28,418 nucleotides of DNA from assembly GCF_938002845.1 (NCBI RefSeq), contig NZ_CALKZP010000059.1, forward strand, positions 1-28,418, given 5' to 3'. The notes beneath the pieces were generated by a model. That model saw only the letters and a program-made list of their open reading frames with translations. It was not told the origin of the DNA and searched no databases. This document shows positions 21,689 to 28,418 of this stretch, in pieces. The DNA comes from an uncultured Campylobacter sp. (GTDB taxonomy: Bacteria > Campylobacterota > Campylobacteria > Campylobacterales > Campylobacteraceae). A program made the translations under genes and the position numbers. The first letter of the stretch is position 1. The number at the start of each line of letters is the position of its first letter.

Positions 21689-22498
21689 ATGAAACTACTT
21701 TTTTGCATTATTTTTGCACTTTGCAGCAATGTTTTTGCGGGCAGTTTGGAGCAGATCAGATCTGCCGGAGTCGTTAAAATCGGTGTTCGTGATGGTAGGC
21801 CGCCTTTTAGTGATGAAAAAAGCGGTAATTTCGAAGGCTTTGAAATCAACCTTGCAGACGCTATAGCTAAGAGCATATTCGGTGATAAGCGCGGTAGGGT
21901 CGAGTTCGTCCCTCTAAACGCCAGCGATAGGATCTCTGCATTACAAAACGATAAGGTAGATCTTGCAGTCGCGACCATCACGATAACGCAAGATAGAAAA
22001 AGGCAAATCGACTTTTCTTATCCATATTTTTCGATGAGTTTGGGAGTTTTGACACGTAAAAGCGACGGCATCAAAAGTATAGACGATCTTTCAAACAAAA
22101 AGGTCCTAGTAGAGGGTAGCGGGACTACGGCAGAAAATTTTTTGTATAAAAATAAAATCCACAATCTAATCCATTGCTCCATTACTACCGAATGCTATGA
22201 TATGCTTAAGCAAGGCAAAGCCGATGCTTACGTTAACGATAATCTCATCGTGCTAGCTTATTCCATTATCGATGATAACTTAGAAGTAGCAATCCAAAAT
22301 CTAGGTAATCCGGAATTCTTAGGCATCGGGGTGCGCAAAGGCAATACCGAATTGCTTGATCTGATAAATAAAGAGCTTGTTACACTTAGCAAGCAGGGCT
22401 TTTTCGAACGTTCTTACGATGAAACTTTCAAGCCATTTTATCAAGGCGCTGCAGATAAAAAATATTTCTTACTAGATGGGCTCTATGCTATATTTTAG
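21689..22498 (+). CDS. Amino-acid-type periplasmic binding protein, tandem copy 1
   Basis: The protein has 269 residues with a signal peptide (about 1-17, ending VFA). It is a type 2 periplasmic binding protein of the SBP_bac_3 family. The sequence runs IRSAGVVKIGVRDGRPPF, GFEINLADAIA, ATITIT with R103 (alpha-carboxylate binding in the family), and DAYVNDN with D184 (alpha-amino binding). Two cysteines (C163, C169) five residues apart are conserved in all three tandem copies and could form a disulfide. The C-terminal extension AADKKYFLLDG is also shared. An amino acid ligand is likely. No permease or ATPase gene lies nearby. AAAGGA precedes the ATG. Confidence 0.92.
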   Translation: MKLLFCIIFALCSNVFAGSLEQIRSAGVVKIGVRDGRPPFSDEKSGNFEGFEINLADAIAKSIFGDKRGRVEFVPLNASDRISALQNDKVDLAVATITITQDRKRQIDFSYPYFSMSLGVLTRKSDGIKSIDDLSNKKVLVEGSGTTAENFLYKNKIHNLIHCSITTECYDMLKQGKADAYVNDNLIVLAYSIIDDNLEVAIQNLGNPEFLGIGVRKGNTELLDLINKELVTLSKQGFFERSYDETFKPFYQGAADKKYFLLDGLYAIF

Positions 22499-22547
22499 GA
22501 CGGAATTTAGCAGTGTTTTATCTAACGCCTTCGACTAAAACATCATT

Positions 22548-22553
22548 TATAAT
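22548..22553 (+). promoter_or_regulatory. Possible -10 box before tandem copy 2
   Basis: TATAAT lies 40 bases before the second binding-protein gene, with a further GATAAT about ten bases on. Copy 2 may therefore have its own promoter as well as read-through. Confidence 0.35.
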
Positions 22554-22592
22554 AAGTGGATAATATGCGAAATCCCATTTTAAGGACATAAA

Positions 22593-23399
22593 ATGAAACT
22601 ACTTTTTATAGCGGCTCTATTTTGTGCGGCGCTTTTTGCAGATAGCCTAGATCAAATCAGACAAAACGGCGTCATTCGCATCGGAGTGCGCGACGCCCAT
22701 CCACCGCTTTGCGAGTCTAATGGCGGCAAATTTGAAGGATTTGAAATCGATCTTGCAAACGCTATTGCTAAAGAAATTTTCGGCAAAAAAGAGGGCAAAA
22801 TCGAGTTTATTCCACTAAGCGTAAATGATAGAATTCCATTTTTAGAGGCAAACAAGCTTGATTTAGTTATCGGTCTATTTAGCATCACCAACGAACGAAA
22901 AAGAAAGATCGATTTCTCCCTCCCCTACCTCTCCGTAAATTTAGGCATATTAACGCGCAAAGCCGACGCTTTTACCGATATCGCGCAGCTTCATGATAAA
23001 AAGATCGTATTCGAAGGCGACGCGACGGTAGCCGAGAAATTTTTCAAAACCAAGGGATTTAAAAATTTAGGCCATTGCGCTTCGGCTAAGGAATGCTACG
23101 AAATGATTCGAAATGGCGATGCGGACGGCTATATAAATGATAATCTCATCGTGCTTGCATATTCCGTCATCGATGATACTTTGGAAGTGCCGTTTAAAAA
23201 CCTAGGCCCTAGCGATTTCATCGGCATCGGCGTACAGAGAGACAACAAAGAACTACTTGATTTCGTCAATGCAGAGCTCATCAAGCTAAGCAAAGAGGGC
23301 TTTTTCAAAAAGGCCTACGAGCAGAGCTTTGATCCATTCTATCGCGGTACGGCAGATAAGAAGTATTTTCTGCTAGACGGAATTTATAATATGCTCTAA
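22593..23399 (+). CDS. Amino-acid-type periplasmic binding protein, tandem copy 2 (divergent pocket)
   Basis: The protein has 268 residues, with a signal peptide ending LFA and an SBP_bac_3 fold. It keeps R102, the INDN motif with D183, the C162/C168 pair and the shared tail TADKKYFLLDG. It differs at pocket positions: ATITIT of copies 1 and 3 is IGLFSIT here, PPFS is PPLC with an extra cysteine, and the GSG/GGT loop is EGDAT. These changes suggest a different ligand or altered affinity. The gap to copy 1 is 94 bases and to copy 3 is 100 bases. AAGGA precedes the ATG. Confidence 0.92.
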   Translation: MKLLFIAALFCAALFADSLDQIRQNGVIRIGVRDAHPPLCESNGGKFEGFEIDLANAIAKEIFGKKEGKIEFIPLSVNDRIPFLEANKLDLVIGLFSITNERKRKIDFSLPYLSVNLGILTRKADAFTDIAQLHDKKIVFEGDATVAEKFFKTKGFKNLGHCASAKECYEMIRNGDADGYINDNLIVLAYSVIDDTLEVPFKNLGPSDFIGIGVQRDNKELLDFVNAELIKLSKEGFFKKAYEQSFDPFYRGTADKKYFLLDGIYNML

Positions 23400-23499
23400 G
23401 AGCTTGCTTTAAATTTTGAGTCCGGCTTTTAGAATTTTAATAAATAAAATTTCCTGCTTCGTTTGAAGGCGGAAAAGAGATTAAATTTAAGGATTTGCC

Positions 23500-24303
23500 A
23501 TGAAATTGCTTCTTGCAATGTTGCTACCATTTATCGTTGCTTTCGCCGATAGTCTGGAACAGATCAGATCAAAAGGCGTCGTTCGCATCGGTGTTTACGA
23601 CGGACAGCCTCCTTTTAGCGAGCTAAACGATGGAACTTTCGAGGGCTTTGAAGTTACAATGGCACAGGCCATAGCAAATGATCTTTTCGGCGAAAAAGGC
23701 GGCAGAATCGAGCTTATGCCGATGAAAGTCGAGGATAGAATTCCAGCATTAGTAAACAACCGCGTAGATATCGTCATCGCTACGATTACCATTACGCCTG
23801 AACGCGCGCAGCAGATCGATTTTTCAACACCGTATTTTTCGGTAAATCTTGGAGTTTTAACCCGCAAAGCCGATAGAATAAAATCCTTAGCCGATCTGAA
23901 AGAGAAAAGAATTTTGCTCGAAAGCGGCGGTACGGGCGAGGCATTTTTTAAACAAGAAGGTTTTGGAAATTTTACATTTTGTAAGATCGCCAGAGAGTGC
24001 TACCGCATGCTAAAAGACGGCGACGTGGATGCCTACGCGACCGATAATCTCATCGCAATGGCATATCCGGTAGTCGATAGCGAGGTGGAAGTACCGCTTA
24101 AAACGCTAGGTAAGCCCGATTTCATGGGTATTGGCGTGCAGAAGGGCAATAAAGAGCTACTGGATTTCGTCAATGCAGAGCTTATAAAGCTAAGCAAAGA
24201 AGGCTTTTTTGAAAAGGCATACGAAGGGACTTTTAATCCATTTTATCACGGCGCTGCGGATAAAAGATATTTCTTGCTAGATGGAATTTACAGCTTCTTG
24301 TAG
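23500..24303 (+). CDS. Amino-acid-type periplasmic binding protein, tandem copy 3
   Basis: The protein has 267 residues, with a signal peptide ending AFA. It has the SBP_bac_3 fold with the ATITIT motif, R102, the ATDN motif with D182, the C161/C167 pair and the AADKRYFLLDG tail. Compared with copy 1, the ESGGTGE loop is shorter by two residues and VRDG is VYDG, so the pocket rim differs. Its C-terminal third is closer to copy 2 (NKELLDFVNAELIKLSKEGF is identical in both), which suggests either a more recent duplication or gene conversion. AAGGA precedes the ATG. No transporter partner follows; the next gene is the autotransporter. Confidence 0.92.
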   Translation: MKLLLAMLLPFIVAFADSLEQIRSKGVVRIGVYDGQPPFSELNDGTFEGFEVTMAQAIANDLFGEKGGRIELMPMKVEDRIPALVNNRVDIVIATITITPERAQQIDFSTPYFSVNLGVLTRKADRIKSLADLKEKRILLESGGTGEAFFKQEGFGNFTFCKIARECYRMLKDGDVDAYATDNLIAMAYPVVDSEVEVPLKTLGKPDFMGIGVQKGNKELLDFVNAELIKLSKEGFFEKAYEGTFNPFYHGAADKRYFLLDGIYSFL

Positions 24304-24729
24304 GATTTGCGGCTCATTTTAAAATTTATTACGCAAGATTTATCACGTAAATTTTATCTCCTGCTTGCTATGCTTTAGCTCTTGCAGAATGGATCACATA
24401 AAATTTATCGCGCAATATTGCTTGTTTAAATTTTTCAAAAAAGCTTTTTCGCGGGCGAAACGGCATTTATATAAAATTCCACTCGTTTAAAAATTTACCC
24501 TGCATAAATTCCATGGCAGCTTGAAATTGCCAGAATTAATTTAGCTCAGATTTTCATTATTTCAAATTTTACTCAGAATCTCTTTACTAGGATTTTTTTA
24601 CCTCTTGCAATCCGCTCAAAATGCCCCCTCTAAAAAGGGGTAAATTTTACAGTCAAGAATTTATTCTGCGCAAAGAGTAAATTTTTACTACTTAAAATTA
24701 CAAATGCAGCCACCCCTCTGTCAAAAACC

Positions 24730-24759
24730 GATCAGTGATTTTCATATTGCAAACTGATC
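24730..24759. promoter_or_regulatory. Perfect 7-bp dyad over the -35 of the autotransporter promoter
   Basis: GATCAGT (24730-24736) and ACTGATC (24753-24759) are exact reverse complements spaced by 16 bases, about 23 bases centre to centre. The -35-like TTGCAA lies inside the dyad. This is the geometry of a dimeric regulator bound over the promoter on one helix face. Confidence 0.5.
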
Positions 24760-24775
24760 TATTTTTATGTATAAT
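24747..24775 (+). promoter_or_regulatory. Promoter of the autotransporter gene
   Basis: TTGCAA (24747-24752) and TATAAT (24770-24775) are 17 bases apart, the ideal vegetative spacing. The predicted start is near 24782, about 26 bases before the ATG. It is the best-matched promoter in the window. Confidence 0.65.
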
Positions 24776-24807
24776 CGCAAACTTTATGAATTTTAAAGGA
24801 TCAATAT

Positions 24808-27800
24808 ATGAAAAAATCCATCTGCTCCTCTATGCTTAGCCTCGCAGCGGTGCTCGCACTAGCACCCGCACAAGCGCTTTGCAATGCAGATTCTAATCCG
24901 CCGCTTATCCATACCCATAATAACCTCTATTCGGCGGGATTTAGCGGCAATACTAGCGGTAGCGGAAGTACCAGCCCAAATGGCAATATTACGACGATTA
25001 CGGGCGTTGTAAGCGGCGGGACGGACTATTCCGGCAGCGTGATTTACGGCGGAGGAAGCGGCGACGGGATTGCGGGCTTTACCGAGTTAAACTCCGCCTC
25101 CAACAATAGACTTACGATTAGAGGCGCAAACGCTTACGTGGGTATCGCAATAGGCGCCGAGGCCAAGGGGGTATCAGATAATTACGTGAGCTTGGAAAAC
25201 GGCTCTAAGGTAAATTTGGTCGTGGGCGGACAAGGTATAGCGGCATCTAAAACGGGCAACGAAGGCGAAGCGACGCGAAATCAGGTTTTTGTAAAATACG
25301 GCGCCGAAATTACGGGAAATGCCGATAACTTCGGCGGTAGCTCAAATAGACATTATAATATCATCGGCGGCAGAAGCGGAGCTGATAAAAAAGCCTCCTC
25401 TAACGCCGTAACGATCGACGGAGGCACTATCGGTAACGGCTCCGTTACAAACGTAATCGTAGGCGGCATAGTAAGCGGTAGCGGTGATGCCGTATCGAAT
25501 AGAATAACTATCAAAGGCGGCACGTTTAGGGGGAGCTTCGATATATTCGGCGCGCAATCCTCCACAGGGCAAAGTAATTCTAATAGCGTCAATATAACGG
25601 CGCCTTATTACGGCGGCACAAGCACTATTACTTTAAGCGGTAGTGGTAGAATTTGGGGCGCAGCGGGCGGAAGCGGAAACTCTAGCGCAAATTCCGTATC
25701 CATAAGCGCAAAGCTAAAAGCGCAAAATTACCAAGTAATCGGCGGCCAAGCAAATAGCGCTAGCGCAATGAGTGCAAATCGCGTAGAGATCAATAACGAC
25801 GATGCGATCGTAGGCAGCGCCACGGGCTCTTTGGGCGGCGCCTCGAGCTCGCGAAGCGTAGTCGATCTTTACAAAGGTACCGTAAAAGGTGATGTCGCGG
25901 CAGCAAGCGGCATTGCAGGCGAATCGGATGGCGATAGAGTTACTCTAGGAGCGTTCGATTCTAACAAAGGCGTGCATATCGGAGGCAATGTCTATGGCGC
26001 ACGTGCGGGAAGCGTCAAAAACGCGGTCGTTTATATCAATAAAGAAAGAACGACGATAGCAGGAGACGTCTATGCAGGCTACGCTACAAGCGGCAGCGTC
26101 GAGAATAGCAACGTAAATTTTAGAGGCGGCACTATAAGCGGTACAATCTACGGCAGCAATAAGCCTACGGATAAAACTAATACCTTACATATAGAAAATT
26201 GGGTCGGCGGCGGCATTAAAAAAGCTAAAGACATTAAAAATTTCGGCTCTATAAATTTCAATGATTTATACTCCACGATCGAAGCGGATGCGCCGCTTAC
26301 TCTAACCACTAATGGCAATACGAATTTAAACGGTACAAAGATAGATGGTATAAAATCAGATCTGGGCGAAGGAAAATACTATCTGATACATAATTCAGGC
26401 GGCGGCACGATCACCAGAGCCGCACAAACCGTGCAAGATAATCAAATTTATACGATTACCGACAAAGACCACTATCAAATCACCGGCACCACGATCGAGG
26501 TCGAAAACAGTAAGAATTTAATCATGCAGAAAGGCACTCTAACTCGCTCTTGGATAGACCCCAACTTCGATCAAAGCGAGCTAATGCAAAATCAAAATTC
26601 CAACAAGGCTGCGGGCGCTACTGAGCTATTCGGCAATAAAGGAAACACCGTAATAGTAAAGGAGAATGCAGGTAATCTAGGCGGCAAAAACATAAGCTCG
26701 GGTAGAGACGACGCTACCGACGGAAGCAACAGCGTCCACGACAACTACGCCAAGATCAAGGGCGGAAGCAACATAGGCGAGATCGACGGAGGATATTCAA
26801 ATTCCGCTACCCCGCAAGAAATTTATAATAACCATGTAACTTTCGAAGCAAGCGGAATAGACGTGGGGTACGTAAATGCGGGCATCACTCATAGCAGTAG
26901 CGGCGGCGGAAACGTCCACGATAATAGCGTAACTACGAATGCTACTATAATCCGCAATAGCATTTACGGCGGCAATACTAGCAACGGGGAAGCCAAATCC
27001 AATATCGTAACTATAAACAACGGCAGCGTAGGAGCAATGGCAGTGGGCGGCAAGGGAAACAGCGCGATTTCCAACACTATCACTCTCAACTCGGTAAACG
27101 TAGGCGGAAGTGTATACGGCGGAAAGGCTAGCGGTACCGCTTCCTCCAACACTGTAAATTTAAACGGCAACACGCAAGTTGCTGGCAATGTCTACGCAGC
27201 GGAAGCCGCTAGCGGCAGCAACAACGTAGTAAATTTCAGAAGCGGCAGCGTAGCAGGCACGATATACGGAGTATCTAGCGCAAACGCTAGCAATTCTGGC
27301 AATAGCCTAAATATCCTATCTTCAAACTCGGGCAATGGCCTAAATGCGAGGAATTTTGCAAATTTCAATAAATTGGAATTCAACCTAGCCTCCCTTAGCG
27401 AGATAGAAAACGATGCTTCGTCTAGTACCAAAAGAGCTTTAAGCTTAACCGGCTCCGGCAATACCGACCTAAGCAGTACCGATATATTCGTAAACTCGGC
27501 AAGCGAATTTAACGCTTTAAACAATGCAAGCTATCCAGATGGCGATAATAAGAAATATACCCTTGCCTATAAAAGCGGAGGCGGTAAATTTACCGGATAT
27601 GATCCGCGCTTTAAAGACAAGGGCTACGTAACTCAGCTAAATAAAAACTATGTCATAAAAGATGCCAATACCTTTAGCAGAAATATAGGTGGTATGCATA
27701 TAAGCGAGGATGAGAAGGAACTTTATATCCAAAAGCTTATTAAGACTAACGAGAGCATAAATGGAGACTTTGATGCGGATGAACTGCAAAAGTATCTAGG

Positions 27801-28418
27801 TGCCGGCGGTCTTAACGGAAATAACATAGATATAGGCAAAGCGGGGGAGGATAAGAATTTTAACGCTAGAAATATCAACGCAGCAGGCACAAACAATACG
27901 TTAAATTTCATCAGCGGTCATAATGTAGGCGTAATAAGCGCAAGCGGTGGCGGCAACACCCTTAACATAGGAGCTAGCAATAGCTCTCCTGCGGCAGTAA
28001 ATTCCTTAAGCGCTAAAAATATTAGCGGTTTTGACAGGCTAAACTTCTTTCTTCCTAACTCTATTAGAGCAGGCGATAGCGTACTTACCCTAAGCGACCC
28101 TACTGCCAATACCAATCTAAGCAACGTAAGCAATATCACGGCTTATATAAGCGGAGTAAGCGGTCCGATTAATCCAAGCAGCGAGATTCATCTAATCAAT
28201 AAGCAAGGAAGCGGCAGCCTTATAACTCCTAACGCAGCCAATATGCATGCAACGCTAAATGTAGGAGTAAGCCTAAGCTATAGCCCTAAAATTTATCAAA
28301 GCGGCAATTATCTAAATTTAGGATTCGATGTTTCCTCGGCTCCTAGCGCGCGCGTAAGCTCTAATACCAAATCCTTCGCAGAAACCAGAGCTGCAAGCTT
28401 AGCTAGCTTAAAGAGCGG
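24808..28418 (+). CDS. Autotransporter adhesin-like passenger (partial, runs off the window)
   Basis: The frame is open for 1203 codons with no stop. AAAGGA precedes the ATG and a signal peptide follows (residues about 1-25, LAAVLALAPAQA). The passenger is rich in Gly, Ser, Asn and Thr and almost free of Cys. It carries many short strands with turns such as IYGG, VYGG, GGTISGTIYG and SNTVNLNG, typical of a beta-helix. Three longer modules recur: a NTL-type strand, NF-x-x-L/I-x-F-N, a GNTDL/NTNL motif and a YYLI/YTLA strand (about 26185-26400, 27300-27560 and 27955-28200). The final segment (from residue about 1188, KSFAETRAASLASL) resembles the linker at the start of a type Va beta-barrel, which lies beyond the edge. 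A surface adhesin or matrix role is inferred; no protease triad is apparent. Confidence 0.88.
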   Translation, partial: MKKSICSSMLSLAAVLALAPAQALCNADSNPPLIHTHNNLYSAGFSGNTSGSGSTSPNGNITTITGVVSGGTDYSGSVIYGGGSGDGIAGFTELNSASNNRLTIRGANAYVGIAIGAEAKGVSDNYVSLENGSKVNLVVGGQGIAASKTGNEGEATRNQVFVKYGAEITGNADNFGGSSNRHYNIIGGRSGADKKASSNAVTIDGGTIGNGSVTNVIVGGIVSGSGDAVSNRITIKGGTFRGSFDIFGAQSSTGQSNSNSVNITAPYYGGTSTITLSGSGRIWGAAGGSGNSSANSVSISAKLKAQNYQVIGGQANSASAMSANRVEINNDDAIVGSATGSLGGASSSRSVVDLYKGTVKGDVAAASGIAGESDGDRVTLGAFDSNKGVHIGGNVYGARAGSVKNAVVYINKERTTIAGDVYAGYATSGSVENSNVNFRGGTISGTIYGSNKPTDKTNTLHIENWVGGGIKKAKDIKNFGSINFNDLYSTIEADAPLTLTTNGNTNLNGTKIDGIKSDLGEGKYYLIHNSGGGTITRAAQTVQDNQIYTITDKDHYQITGTTIEVENSKNLIMQKGTLTRSWIDPNFDQSELMQNQNSNKAAGATELFGNKGNTVIVKENAGNLGGKNISSGRDDATDGSNSVHDNYAKIKGGSNIGEIDGGYSNSATPQEIYNNHVTFEASGIDVGYVNAGITHSSSGGGNVHDNSVTTNATIIRNSIYGGNTSNGEAKSNIVTINNGSVGAMAVGGKGNSAISNTITLNSVNVGGSVYGGKASGTASSNTVNLNGNTQVAGNVYAAEAASGSNNVVNFRSGSVAGTIYGVSSANASNSGNSLNILSSNSGNGLNARNFANFNKLEFNLASLSEIENDASSSTKRALSLTGSGNTDLSSTDIFVNSASEFNALNNASYPDGDNKKYTLAYKSGGGKFTGYDPRFKDKGYVTQLNKNYVIKDANTFSRNIGGMHISEDEKELYIQKLIKTNESINGDFDADELQKYLGAGGLNGNNIDIGKAGEDKNFNARNINAAGTNNTLNFISGHNVGVISASGGGNTLNIGASNSSPAAVNSLSAKNISGFDRLNFFLPNSIRAGDSVLTLSDPTANTNLSNVSNITAYISGVSGPINPSSEIHLINKQGSGSLITPNAANMHATLNVGVSLSYSPKIYQSGNYLNLGFDVSSAPSARVSSNTKSFAETRAASLASLKS

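Larger units (their letters stand above)
24304..24807. other. Gene-free stretch before the autotransporter
   Basis: These 504 bases hold no gene. A TAAAATTTAT-YRCGCAA motif is repeated at about 24319 and 24398. A short hairpin CCCCT/AGGGG (24625-24640) could end transcription from the binding-protein cluster. The last 80 bases carry the autotransporter promoter and dyad. Confidence 0.5.

Noticed and set aside
25342..28139. Several minus-strand frames within the autotransporter
   Set aside because: They are shadows of the Ser/Gly/Asn codon bias of the plus-strand passenger and have no ribosome sites.

Overview
The window reads as chromosomal DNA of a Campylobacter-like member of the Campylobacterota. 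The grounds are a moderate GC content with AAATTT and TAAAATTT words everywhere, short intergenic regions, solitary periplasmic binding proteins, a DUF3137 protein, an OmpR-type two-component system with a small histidine kinase, and a large Ser/Gly/Asn-rich autotransporter of the kind common in oral Campylobacter species. No rRNA, tRNA, CRISPR array, transposase or phage gene was recognised. The species assignment is inference.

Layout. Positions 1-187 hold the 5' end of a minus-strand gene. Positions 450-1052 encode a secreted tyrosine phosphatase that seems to lack its C-terminus. Positions 1473-3805 are a four-gene minus-strand operon: three lipoproteins (CsgG/HfaB-like, DUF4810, DUF799/GNA1162-like) and a DIP1984-family protein. 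It is divergent from a response regulator/histidine kinase pair (3901-5633) whose kinase has almost no periplasmic domain. A gene-poor stretch follows (5634-6811), with decayed repeats and a 27-residue membrane peptide ORF at 6196-6279. Two paralogous six-helix membrane proteins (6812-7498 and 8908-9537) then flank a cytosolic protein with a weak Imm26 resemblance.

Positions 9756-17395 hold a TSUP (TauE/SafE) permease, an unrecognised protein, an SPFH/flotillin-like protein, an Fe/B12-type binding protein, an isoprenylcysteine-methyltransferase-like membrane protein and an NlpC/P60 lipoprotein. Between them lie gene-free stretches with tandem repeats, notably a degenerate 17-bp array at 11712-11880 and a 38-bp tandem pair at 11915-11990. 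Positions 17452-21275 hold a Pif1-like helicase, a DUF3137 protein, a class-IV aminotransferase and a small two-helix protein.

Positions 21689-24303 hold three tandem paralogous amino-acid-type binding proteins with no permease or ATPase. From 24808 to the window edge runs the passenger of an autotransporter, broken off where its beta-barrel should begin. It is preceded by a clear promoter overlapped by a perfect 7-bp dyad.

The overall theme is the cell envelope: lipoproteins, cell-wall hydrolysis, periplasmic binding proteins and a surface autotransporter, with a membrane-sensing kinase placed to control the lipoprotein operon (inference). The least explained parts are the paralogous membrane-protein locus, the 27-residue ORF, the repeat arrays and the pervasive AAATTT word.
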